DNA of 64,000 nucleotides from Erythrophleum ivorense (Eukaryota > Streptophyta > Magnoliopsida > Fabales > Fabaceae): contig JAIUCV010000278.1 of the NCBI GenBank assembly GCA_026724425.1, positions 372,001 to 436,000 on the forward strand. The letters run 5' to 3'. The notes below the pieces were generated by a model that did not search any database, was not told the DNA's origin, and worked only from the letters and a program-made list of their open reading frames with translations. Both the position numbers and the translations under genes were made by a program. This document shows, piece by piece, positions 21,900-34,300 of this stretch (its first letter is position 1; every line of letters starts with the position of its first letter).

Positions 21900-24800
21900 A
21901 TGTCTGGCACAACTAAGGAAGTTGCCGTCCGTGTGGAAGGAAAGGGAAGGGAGTCCCAATCGCCATATGAGGGAGGCAAGAAGGGGCGAGGCTCTAGCAA
22001 GGTACGTGTGGAGGACTTTGCTACCTTGTCTGTGAAAGTTTCTGCCTTAGAGGATGCCATGATGGAGATGGCTGCTAGGGTGGAAAAGGTTGAAGGTGAT
22101 TTGAGTACCCTCAAGGATCATTCTCTTGGGGAATTCAAGAGCTTGAAGACAAGTGTGGATGCCTTGCACAACTCAGAGGAGAAACGTGCTGAATCCATGC
22201 GTTCATTGGAGGAAATGGTGATGGATGCCATCACCACTATGCAAAATCAATTGATTTCCCTTAAGGCTTCATTGGAAAGCCAATGGAGGAATCCATTGGT
22301 GGCTGGTACCAGTGGACCAAGGGAAGTAAGACTGGATCTTCCCAAACCCAAGGAGTTCAAGGGTGTGTGAGATGCTAAGGAAATGGAGAACTTCTTGTGG
22401 CAAATGGAGCGCTATGCTGAAGGCTTGGGAGTGAATGATGACCAAGCCAAGGTACGTACTGCTTCTTTGTTCCTCACTGACAATGCTATGTTATGGTGGC
22501 GAAGGAAGCATGCCGATATAGAGAAGGGCCTTTGCACTATCAATACTTGGGAAGACTTTAAGAAGGAATTGAAAAGGCAATTTTTCCTAGAGAATGTGGT
22601 GTATGAGGCGCGCAAGAAGTTGAGGGAGCTTAAACACAAGACCACCATCTCCGAGTATGTTCGTAAATTCACAACACTCATGCTGCAAATTCCTAACTTG
22701 AGTGGAGTAGATTTACTCTTCTACTTCATTGATGGCCTCCAAAATTGGGCCAAGCATGAGTTGTAACGCCGTGGTGTGAAAGATGTGGATGAGGCCATTG
22801 CCATAGTCGAGAGCCTTACCGAGTATCATAAGGAGAAAGGGAACACCTCCAAGCCCAAGTCTTCCAAACCTAACCAAGGAAAAGGTGGGGGAGACAAGGG
22901 TAAGGCGGTGTATAAGAGTGGTGATGGCAAGCCGCCTCAGAGGAAGCAATTTGACAATCAACCAAAGAAGAACTTTAGTAGCCCGGCTGGGTGCTTCGTG
23001 TGCAAAGGTCCCCATAGAATGAGGGATTGTCCCAAGTTGGGGACACTAGCGACCATGGTTGAAGAACGAGAAGCTCAAGAAGAAGAAGAAGAAGAGGAGA
23101 AGGCAGGAATGGGGTCACTCCGACTCCTTAATGCCTTGAAGGCCAAGCCTACTCCTAAAGTCTCTAAGGGTGAGAGGCTACTATATGTGGAGGCAAAGTT
23201 GAATGGGAAACCCGTTAGCGTCATGATGGACACTAGGGCTACCCACAACTTCATCACACCTGAAGAGGCCAAGAGTGTTGGTCTCGATGTGGCTCAAGGA
23301 GGAGGATGGTTGAAGGCTGTCAACTCTTCTCCAACACAATTTCATGGCATAGTGCGTGGAGTTGAGCTACACCTTGGGAGTTAGTGTGGCAAGGTGGATT
23401 TCTCGGTCATCCCCCTGGATGACTTTAAGGTGATTTTGGGCATGGAGCTCTTGAGGAAGGTAAACATCTGCCTTATGCCCTATTATGATTCAATTTGTGT
23501 GCTAGAGAAAGGGGTAACTTGCATAGTGCCCGCTTCAAGGGGTAATAGTGGGCCTCACTTGTTCGCCATGCAAGTAAAGAAAGGTTTCAAAAGGGGAGAA
23601 GTCACCTACTTGACTGCTCTAAGGGAGGTGAATCCTAAGGATGAGCCAAGTGGAAATATCCCTCCAGTCATTGAGCATGTCCTGGAGGAGAATCAAGATA
23701 TGATGCCACCGGAGTTGCCTAAGAAGCTCCCACTCCACCGTGAGGTGGATCACAAGATAAAGTTAGAGCCTGGGACAAGGCCACCCGCCTTGGCACCATA
23801 TAGGATGGCACCGCCGGAATTGGAGGAGTTGAGAAAGCAATTGAAGGAATTGATTGATACTGGGCACATTCGACCCTCCAAGGCACCTTATGGAGCGCCG
23901 GTCTTGTTCCAAAAGAAGCAAGATGGTTCGTTGCGACTATACATTAACTATCGGGCTCTCAATAAGGTAACTATCAAGAACAAGTACCATATTCCTTTGA
24001 TAGCTGATTTATTTGACCGATTGGGCATGGCAAAATACTTCTCTAAGCTTGATCTAAAGTCTGGGTATCATCAAGTTCGGATTGCCGAAGAAGATGAGCC
24101 TAAGACTACATGTGTGACACGCTATGGGTCTTTTGAATGGTTGGTGATGCCATTCGGTCTAACCAATGCACCGACCACATTTTGCACTCTTATGAATGAG
24201 ATTTTCCACCCGTATCTCGACTGATTTGTGGTGGTGTACTTGGATGACATAGTTATCTACAGTGACTCATTGGAGGAGCATGCTAAGCATTGACAAGCTG
24301 TGTTCAAGACCCTAAGGAAAAATGAGTTATATGTGAAGAAGGAGAAGTGCTCTTTTGTGAAAGAAGAGGTACACTTCCTTAGGCATGTCATCGCCTAAGG
24401 GACACTGCGTATGGATGAGAGAAAGGTGCAAGCTATCAAGGAATGGGAGCCACCGACCCGGGTACCGGAGTTGAGGTCATTTTTTGGGTTGGTGAATTAT
24501 TATCGGCGATTCATCAAAGGCTACTCTGCGAGGGCAGCCCCACTTATTGAGCTATTGAAGAAGAATAGATCATGGGCTTGGACAACAGAGTGTCAAAAGG
24601 CCTTTGAAGACTTAAAGGTGGCAGTGATAGAGGAACTAGTGCTAGCACTCCCAGATTTCTCCAAACCATTTGAGGTACACACGAATGCGTCTGACTTTGC
24701 AATAAGAGGGGTCCTTATGCAAGAAAGGCATCCAATCACATTTGAAAGTCGTAAGTTGAATGATACCGAAAGGAGGTACACCGTGCAAGAAAAGGAGATG

Positions 24801-26521
24801 ACGGCGGTGATTCATTGCTTGCGTACTTGGAGGCATTACTTGCTTGGGGCAAAGTTTATGATCAAAACTGATAATGTGGCGACACAGTACTTCCAATCCC
24901 AAAAGAAGTTGACCCCTAAGCAAGCTAGATGGCAAAACTTCCTGGCTGAGTTCGATTACACATTGGAGTACAAGCCTGGAACAACTAATGTAGTGGCTGA
25001 TGCGCTCAGTAGGAAGGCCGAGTTCGCTGCCCTAAGTCAGGTAGAGAGAGACCTGATGGTAAAAATCAAGGAGGGTATGGCTCAAGACCCCTTGGCCCAA
25101 CAATTGGTGGAGTTGGCTAAGGAAGGGAAGACCAAGAGATTCTGGGTTGATAATAGACTTCTCTACACCGTGGGACGACGAATCTTTGTCCTGAAGTGGG
25201 CCAACCTAATGAAGAAGCTAATGAGGGAGTGCCATGACTCTAAGTGGGCTGCTCACCCTGGGCAAAAGCGGACCTTGGCGTTGCTCGAGGCAACCTACTA
25301 TTAGCCACACATGAGGGAAGATGTGAAGCTCTATGTGAAGACTTGCTTGGTATGCCAACAAGACAAAATGGATAACTAACTACCTGGTGGATTGTTGGAG
25401 CCCTTACCCACGTCTAACCAACCTTGGGAGAGCGTCTCTATGGACTTCATATCGGCTTTGCCTAAGTCTGAAGGGTTCGGTTCGATCATGGTAGTGTGGA
25501 TCGATTCTCTAAGTATGCTACATTTGTACCTGCCCTAACAAATTGTACCGCGGAGGAGGCCGCTCGACTATTCTTCAAGAATGTGGTGAAGTATTGGGGG
25601 CTTCCTAAAACCATCATAAGTGACCAAGACTCTCGGTTCACTGGGAAGCTGTAGACTGAATTGTTCAAGTTGTTGGGGATGGAGCTACACTTCTCAACAA
25701 GCTTTCACCCACAAACTGATGGACAAATTGAGATGGTGAATGCCTTGTTGGAGTGCTACTCGAAGCACTTTGTGAGTGCCAATCAAAAAGATTGGGCAAA
25801 GTTGCTGGACGTGGCCCAGTTCTCTTACAACCTACAAAGGAACGAGTCCGCCGGGAAAAGTCCATTTGAAGTGGTGATGAGCCAACAACCACTCACTCCT
25901 CATGAACTTGCCTCAACTTATAAGGGGAAGAGTCCCGGAGCCTTCCATATGGCTAAGTCTTGGCAAGAACAAGCGGATGTGACGAGATCATTCCTTGTCA
26001 AGGCTGCTAAAAGAATGAAGAAGTTCACTGATAGGAAGAGGCGTGTGATGGATTTCCAAGTGGGAGATCAAGTGATGGTGAAACTTCTCCCACAACAGTT
26101 CAAAGCCTTTCGGAAGGTCCACAAGGGCCTCATTCGAAGATATGAAGGCCCTTACAAGCTGATCAAAAGGGTTGGGAAGGTCTCTTATAAGGTAGACCTA
26201 CCACTTAACTTAAAGATCCATCCTGTCTTTCATGTGAGCATGCTCAAACCCTTCCATGAAGATAAGGATGAACCAGACTGAGGAGTGTCCACACGAGCAC
26301 CACCAGTAATGGTCAAGTCATATGACCGCCAAGTTGAGGACATCCTCGCTGACCGTATTGTGCGCAAGAGAGGGGTACCACCAAGTACCTGATACTTGAT
26401 TAAGTGGAAGGGACTGCCAGAGGATGAAGCGTTATGGGAAGTGCAAGAAGACCTTTGGCAGTTTGAAGACCACCTATGCCAGTATAGAGATGAACCCGTG
26501 ACGAGGGCGTCACCGGAATAG
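21900..26521 (+). pseudogene. Degenerate gag-pol of the Ty3 chromovirus
   Basis: One frame is followed for most of the length but is broken by stops at 22368, 22764, 23382, 24222, 24291, 24396, 25302, 25377, 25652, 26279 and 26390 and by a 1-bp deletion near 25495. Domains in order: gag with a coiled-coil N-terminus and retrotransposon-gag core (about 22380-22760); CCHC knuckle CFVCKGPHRMRDC (about 22995); protease with DTRAT where DTGAT is expected (about 23229); reverse transcriptase with VVVYLDD at about 24226-24247; RNase H; integrase with HPGQKRTLALLEA and the zinc-binding CLVCQQDK; a DDE core (SFHPQTDGQIE); and a chromodomain (YLIKWKGLPEDEALWE, about 26393). Most stops sit where a CGA, CAA or TGG codon is expected, so C-to-T or G-to-A transitions explain them. 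Confidence 0.92.
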
Positions 26522-26532
26522 GTGGGGGAGAA
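26521..26532 (+). other. Polypurine tract
   Basis: GGTGGGGGAGAA lies immediately before the 3' LTR and is the plus-strand primer site. Confidence 0.85.
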
Positions 26533-26994
26533 TGTGACGACCCAGATGAGAAGGGGCCAGACAGAGGAGGTTTCAAGGTATCTAGAATATTTCAGAGTGT
26601 TCCAGAATATTCCAAAGGAGACTAGATTACTCTTGAACCTCTGAGAAGAGAATTCTAGAACTATCCATGTAAATGTCTCTTGTAAATATCTTATAGAACA
26701 TTCTAGAAAATTAATGTAGACCGTTAGATAGAATCAATCTCCACCGTCCATTAAGGAGGTGGGAAAGTTCTAGAACTTGGGGGAGGCCTATAAATACCTC
26801 CACCTTCCTCATTTGTAACCCATCCAAGAATTGTGCAATACAAGTTCTCTCTCTAAATTCTCTCTCTCTAGCTTTCCTTGTTGCTCATCTTGCCTACTTG
26901 AGAGTTCGACTAACTTAGCCAAGATCAAAGGAGTTGATCAAGTTAAGACCGGCACGGTTGAGGATTTTGGGTGAAAAGTTCCAAGGCCGTGACA
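26533..26994 (+). repeat. 3' LTR of the Ty3 element
   Basis: 462 bp, aligned end to end with the 5' LTR. It has an extra CTCTCTCTAAATTCTCTCT-type expansion near 26845-26870. Confidence 0.93.
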
Positions 26995-29505
26995 CTTAGC
27001 TCTTGTATCATGCAATAAAATAAGGTCTAATAAAATAAAATTGGATAAAATTTTAAAATTATGTAATATTTGATATAATATTATATAAAATATTACATCG
27101 TATAAAATAATAATATTATTTATTTGATAATAATATTATTATTTATTTGATAATACATTGTATAATATTAGATAGGATAAAAAATAATTTTTTTACAAGA
27201 ATCTTTTTTACTTAAAATATATATTATATTTATCTAAATTTATTGTATTATATTAATTTTTAAAAAAAAATACGAGTGAATAAAACAATACATAGTGCAT
27301 GACAATCTGATGACCTGGGTAATTTGATCTTGCATGGTCACATTAGGTTGAATAGTTAAAAAATAACTTAAGTAAATTGGATCGAGTTAGCTATGTTAGT
27401 CAATTTCAACTATTTTGACTCGATTTTATGAATTTTTTAAAAAAATATTTATTTTATAAGAACTTATATAAAAATTCTTTTTAAAGGAAAAATATAATTT
27501 TATAAAAACTTATATGAAGTTTTTATTTTTGAAGAGTTAATTTATAATTTTTACCAAATATTAAAGAAAAAAAATGTGGCTTAGCTAATTTGAAAAATCA
27601 ATTTAGCCTATCCACGTACTAAACTAATTAGCCCAAATTCAATGCTAAATCAGTTTTCATGAAACTCATTCCAATCCTATTAATTTAAAAAAAAAAACTA
27701 TTTTATAAGGACTTATATGAAAATTTTATTTTTTAAGGTTATTTATAATTTTTACTAAAAATTATTTTATAAGGACTTATATAAACATTTTTTTAGGGCC
27801 ATTTCATAATTATATATTTTTTTACAAAAAATTTAAAAATAACTAAACTAATCCCATCCTAACTAATATTGATTAAACCTAACCAGACCTAGGCATTAAA
27901 TCTAGGAAAAAAAAAACCTTATACAAACGGGTCAAACATTGAATTAGTCTAATACTTAGTACATGATCACCTTTATTGGATTAGACTAAAACCCAACCCA
28001 ACCCAACTTAGCCAATGGATATTCTCATAGATGGGATGTTAAAATCAAAAAGTATTTATAAGACTTTATATATCACAATCTAATTAGGTCTAATCACAAC
28101 TCTCAAAATATGATTAGGTTATATACTATTTTTATATATAAGAAATATATCATGTATAAACTTATACAATATATTATTTACACCGAACAAATAATAAATT
28201 TATAATATATTGTATTGACTTATATTATTATATCTTATACGATATATCAAAAAGTTCTTAAAAGATAACGTACTCATACATAAGAAATTTTAAATTCCCT
28301 AACAAAGGGTTTAGTTTATTACTTTCTTATATTATTTTTAATATTTATATTGATATGTATAAAATTTTTAAGATTCTCATAATTACTTTTTATATTTGAA
28401 GTATGATTTGAGATTTTTTATTGCGCTGGATTGTGCTATACAACGTAGCAATTATATAAAAAAATAAAATTAAAACAAAAAAGAAGATCCTCCAGTATGG
28501 CAGGGTACAGCATGACATCCAGCTTCCCGAAGTACACTGATACGACCCTTTCTTAAGGCAATTGACTCCTGCTCCTTCATATATGAGACAACCCTTCTTC
28601 AGGCAATTTAACTCCTTCTAAGACCATCCAAGACACGGCCAAACAAAAACCTCTCTACCCCACAACAGTTCTAGAATTTACGAAAGAGTAATTACAAACG
28701 ATAATTAACATTACAACATTAACATTGGCTCATAACTTTGTATGGTCCTATGTCCTAACATCCCAATACAAAACCCTCAAACTAAATTTCACTAGACACA
28801 ATGTTCTTGTCCGACTAACAATTTAGCAAACTTCACGGGCAGAGTTTGTTAGCACTATCAACTGGAATAGAAAGTGGACGAGAAAGGAAAAAAAAAAAAG
28901 TCTTACCTATCTTTTCATGTTTGAGGAACGAATTCAAAGCTGAGAAGAACAGTGCAATACTTGTGCAAGAATTGACTTTATTAGTCACTGCAATTTAACT
29001 TGTCAAAGCTAGTGGAGGAAGGCATATCAAATGCAGGACTCATTAATTACATAATACTCAACTATGAAATCAATTAACGTGACAACCTCTATTGACTTTA
29101 GTGGAAAAGCAAAAAGGGAGATAAGCAAACTACTAATATAACGGGGTATCATCTAAGAACAAGGGAAGTCATTATACCAAGGAAAAAAGTTCCATTGTTC
29201 CAGAATCCATACATATGTAGAGAGAACAAAATGAAATGGAAATTTATAGCATTTCCACTTCAGGGAAGAAAGTCTTCCCCACAATACTTCCACCAAGTCC
29301 AACCCCACTTAGTTGCTAATTTACCAAAACAACTTGAATTTCTGATTGAAATTGTCTCACGTCGGCTGAGCTTCAAATCATCTCCAGGTCAAATAGGAGA
29401 AGACAAGAAGACAATATAGATTGGAATGAGTATGTATTTATAATTATTAGAAGCAGAACTGTATAAATTTCAGTATTGATCTACAGCTTGCAAATAGTAA
29501 TTTTT
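26995..29505. other. AT-rich gene-free region between the Ty3 element and RKD5
   Basis: Mostly simple AT-rich sequence. It includes copy 2 of MITE-like family B (about 28084-28250), and 27000-27200 may be a further diverged relative of it. The stretch next to 29505 should contain the RKD5 3' UTR. No coding exon was recognised. Confidence 0.55.
28084..28250 (-). repeat. MITE-like family B, copy 2
   Basis: Its reverse complement aligns with 15925-16090. Shared blocks include ATCGTATAA, ATAATATAAG, AATACAAT, ATTGTATAAGTTTATACAT, TATAACCTAATCAT and GATTAGACCTA. It is more diverged and AT-biased than copy 1. Confidence 0.6.
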
Positions 29506-31337
29506 TTACTCTTTGACATCTAGGTGCTGGGAGCTGGAGGCACTAGTTCTCTGTTTTGTCATAGCTCTAGCTCTGTGCCTTCTCTTGAAGACATCCTGCC
29601 TGAATCTCTTGGTTTCTCTTTGTATGTCCATGGAAGGTTTCCTCTCAATAATTTCTTTTTCACTCTCGAGCATCCTTTGCCTCTTTGTCACTGCCATGAC
29701 TGCAGTATCGCTTTCTATTTCTTCATTTTCCGCCACATCCTGTAGGTGCTTCTTGTAAATCGCAAGTGTTCCACAAATACATATTTATGTGTGGTAGTCC
29801 ATATTTAAATATAGTAGAGAATACCAATGTTGTTAAAAGTAACATTTTAGTTAAAAAAGCACTAAGTCAGTAAATAGTTGGTCCAAAAACAAAGCACAAA
29901 GCCAGAAGCCTTCAAAATATAAAAATTCACAACTGACACAGAGAAAGAATTATGAATAAACAACCCAACTTAAAGTTAAGCACTGAAGTCAGATTACCCA
30001 TCTAAGGAAACCTAGAATATTATATATAAATCATGTATAAATTTGAACCAAACATTAGAAGTATCTATAAGCTAGGACTCGAGGTATCAAATATATCCAG
30101 TGTCACTAACAAACTAAAAGAAAATGAAAAGTCATGCATAATGAAGGGTAAAATATATCATAAAAAGATTTTTCATCAGCATTGTCATTTTTCTCCTCTC
30201 TTTTTTTAATCTTCTCGCACATGATCATTATTTCCCTATTTAAGTATTTCTAGCACGCCAGATTGCAAAAGCAACATTATCCAAACCCTCATCCTTCATC
30301 ATTATTGTACTTCTCATTTTTATATTTTAGAATGAACAAATATGGGAAAAAATCACACGTCATATATGAAAATATATTACATGAAACCAGTATAATTATC
30401 TGTCAAATGAGTAAGGTTGATTCTAATTAGTTTTTTTTTTTTCAGCCTAACCACAGCACCTGAGGAAAAAGAGACACACAAAATAACCCAAAAAACAACT
30501 AAATAAAAGCACCAAATGAAGGGTCTCAACTCAAATGCTCGCTTTTAATACTTTAAAGGGCAGTTCAACCAGATTTTACAAAACATATTATGGTGAAATC
30601 CATAATATTTTCCATGCCTTGAAAGTAAAAACATCATCTACGTTTACCCATCAAAGCACACTTCTAACAATCATAGACACTATTCTCCCCCCCCCCCCCC
30701 TCCCCCCCAAAAAAAAATAAAAATAAAAAAGACACTACTTCCAAGTGAATGGTTATATCAATCATCCACACTCAAAGAAATTTATTACCACTCATCCTCT
30801 CATAATGCACCATACCAATGATATTAGTTCAATAGATAGGTTGCACATGGTACTTACTTACACTTCAAAATGAAACTGAAGTTCTTGGGCGCATGTATAG
30901 CTCTATACTGAGTGCAGCGAAGTCATCATAATAAAAAAGTCAAAGTAAGAAAAGACCTGAAGATCATGAATGAGATTGTCAAGTGATTTAATCTTCCTAT
31001 GAGGCCAGCGGGGAATACCAAATTCTCTGCACTTCCTCTTAAGTACGGTAAGTCCAACTTTTAGATTTTTTGATGCTTCTACAATTGGGACATCAAAGTA
31101 CTTCACCAGATCTGCTAAACCAATGCTTGCTACATCTTTATTAGCTGCCCTCTTTTTCTTCGCTATGTTACCTGCAGTTTGTTACCTAACCTGTTAGATT
31201 TAAATATATGACCATGATAAAATAACTTAACATTAGGAAGACTGGCATGGTAGGGGGTGGGATTTACTTAGTTGTATTCTTTGCACCCATGTGCAAGCTG
31301 GGGAAGGGCAGATCATTTGGCAACATATTTACCGAAC

Positions 31338-31369
<32 letters not shown>

Positions 31370-34300
31370 TATGAATAAACAGTTTCTACCTAAAATAATA
31401 GACATCCTTTGCGGCCAAAAAAAAAAGGTTTGACATTTCATTAGAAGTTCAACATATATGTTAATCAATAATCATTGTGAATGGTTTTGATTTGACAAAG
31501 TATTTAGAAGTCCCACTTTCAGAACCATAGACTTCATTGCAACAACAAATTTGTCTTGTCACTTACAACTAGAATGTATCACAATGCCTAGATTTCAACA
31601 ATGTTGAAATTAAATATTGATATGTCAACACTGCAGAAGAAAGAGAATCAAAGCATTTTGTGCTAGATAATCTGTGCCTATAATATTATAGAGAGCACTG
31701 ATACAGAACCTGGTAAAGTTTCGTCAACAAGGTCATTGTCTGGTAAGTCGGATGTGTCTAAACTTCCGTCATCTGGCTCATTCTCAGGTAACTCAGACAC
31801 ACCTAAACTTTCATCATCTGGCTCATTGTCTTGTAACTTAGGCATGTCATGTGGATAAGGAAGACAATTGAGATCCTGGAGCAAAATTTTTCTTGACTGA
31901 TGGCAATCATTGCCATTTTCTTGGCATTTTTCGTCTGGAGAGATTTGTGGGATATTCTTCTCTTTTGATTTGCAGTCCAACTCATGTATCATATGGAGAT
32001 CATTAAGCAATGTTGGGATCATCTGAAGCTTGGGATTACTGAATATTTTTTAAAGAAATTAAAAGAGGGAGAGGAGGGAGAGTTAGGAATTTTATATGGT
32101 ACAAGTAGTAGCACAGTCATGCAGAGATGCATTGGACTATACAGTGGTAACATGTAAAGTCACCAAATGCGTTATGAGATATTCAGGGAAGTAGAGATAT
32201 GAAGACTTAATGATATAAGTGATCCACGACATGCGCAAATGATCTGTTTCACTTTTGAACAGCTTTCAGCATACATAATTGTGCCTTTTTCAGATAATGA
32301 CATGCCTCCCCGAAAATAAATAGATAAATATAGGACACTGGCTACTCAATGAAATTCAGAGTTGTCCTTGAAGTAAACCTCAGTTTCAAATTCCCGGTAA
32401 GGCCAAAACTAATTACCAAGCAAAACCTATGTAAAGATACTTCATAAATATGAAGCTTATAGGTTAGAGGGAGGATATACCTTCCTCCTAGTTGGATGGT
32501 TAAATGATATAACATCAGAATATCTTCTCTTGCTTGTTCAAGAGGTCAAATAAAAGGGAAATTAGTTTTAAAAAAAATTAGTCACACTCCAATTTGGAGG
32601 GGGAAAAGTTTACTCTAGGAGGTGAAAAGAATGGAAGGGAATGAGTCTCCTATACATTTAAAACATACATACTAGTGTCCTTTCCCTTTACTTTCTCTTG
32701 ATATCCCCCTTCCCGGTATAGATTAGACAATATTTGATGTCTTCAGCAAACCAGAGACACAGAAACAAGTTTATTAGTTGAATTTATAGAAATCTGAACG
32801 CTCCAAACCACTAAATGGTTCACTAAATGGTTAAGTGATAATATTAAATTGGCTGTCAATAAGAAGACAAGCAGAATGTCATAAATGGAGATCAGAGACA
32901 GCATATGAAGGGTACTAATTAGAGTGGCCATTGTAAGTTTCCAGTGTAAGAAGGTATCTGGATGGAGTGGAAGCAATCTTGGGTTTCAAGTTCATAATTT
33001 CGGAAACATCTGATACACTCTCCTGTTCAAGGAATCTTCTGCTAAGATTACTGCTGTAAAGCGAAAAATAGTTGCTTTGACCACAGACGCCACCCACAGT
33101 AACCTTGCTTATTTTCCTAGGCCAAACAGTAAATCCAGAAACATTTTCAGGTCTCAAAACTCAACTTCGTTCGGTTTGGTATTATTCAGGAAAGGACTAA
33201 GAACGGTAAAGGGATGTCTTTTCTTAAAATTATTTTCCATTGTCAGTCCACTTCTCCTTTTAACACTTTCCCATGCCCCCCCAAAATAAAAAAAAATCTA
33301 ACTAAACGTAGGCTTCTAGAATCTAGAATGATTAGCCAAACGATTGCCACATGCGTAAAGAAATCTTGACACTATTATTGTTAACTACTCCAATGTTCCA
33401 TCCCTAAACTAGCATGTTATAAATTCTAATCCCAAATTAGCTTTCGCTTAACATGTGTGATATATCATTTACAGGACGTCAAGTTACATAAAATACAAAA
33501 TTTTGCTGCTCTATGCATATGTTTGGGAGTTTAGGAAGGAATGGAATGGAATGGACATTAATAGAATATAACAGAATAGAACAGAATGGAGTGAAGCTTA
33601 ACAGAATGTATCATTGTTTGAGAATTTTACAAGGAGATGGAATGGTTTCATTTGATCAGAGTTATTATAAAATAAATGGAATAGAATGGATAAAAATTAT
33701 TTTTTTTCAATGTTACCCTTATAAATTGTTTTAGATAAAAAGTGTGAATAAATTCTCAAGACCCTTCTCATACTATACAATAACTAGATAAAAATATATT
33801 TTAATGTTTTAATAACACGCGTAGGGAAAAAAGTAGGAAGAGATATTAGAGTAAGGAAGAAGAGGGAGAGAAGATAGAAGAAAGGAAAGAGATGTAGAAA
33901 AAACAAAAGGAGAGGGAGATGCAGATATTTTAAAAATATTTTTTATTATTCAATACTAAATTCTGAACTAATACAAATGCAGAAATTTATATTTATAGAA
34001 GCCTAATTCTAATCCTAATAAAAGATGATTTTTAATAATATAAGATAAATATGTAAAATCTTAACCCTATTAAAAGTCACATACTTAATTTTAAAATAAT
34101 TTAAAAATTAACAAAAAGATAAAAAGAAATATTTTTTTTAAATTAATGTTTTTTAGAACTAATAATATATCTATATTAGGATTTTCATAAATTTACATTA
34201 GTTAAATAAAGTTAAAGAATAATTTTATAATTTAAATATTTAACTTCAGTCATTCCATTGTTGACCTAAATTGGGAGGATAAAAAAAAACTTTAGATGAC

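Larger units (their letters stand above)
21381..26994 (+). mobile_element. Ty3/Gypsy LTR retrotransposon, chromovirus, 5.6 kb, inactivated
   Basis: Complete structure: 5' LTR 21381-21824, primer-binding site at 21828, gag-pol remnants, polypurine tract GGTGGGGGAGAA at 26521-26532, 3' LTR 26533-26994. Both LTRs begin TGTGACGACC and end in GTGACA. The 4 bp CTTA flank both sides (21377-21380 and 26995-26998), consistent with a target duplication. The order protease, reverse transcriptase, RNase H, integrase, and a C-terminal chromodomain identifies a chromovirus. The lineage within that group (Reina, Galadriel, Tekay) is not decided. Confidence 0.95.

Noticed and set aside
21801..22114. Antisense and alternative-frame ORFs over the Ty3 gag
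   Set aside because: Shadows of the gag frame that starts at about 21900.
29513..29758. Plus-strand hydrophobic frames of 73-81 codons
   Set aside because: Antisense to the last RKD5 exon; their apparent hydrophobicity is a reverse-complement effect of the charged coiled coil.
32915..33157. Minus-strand 80-codon open frame inside RKD5 intron 2, with plausible protein words (FTVWPRKISKVTVGG)
   Set aside because: The direct join of the flanking RKD5 exons (34624 to 32038) keeps phase and matches the expected RKD5 order. Including this frame needs a weak acceptor and has no usable donor before its stop.
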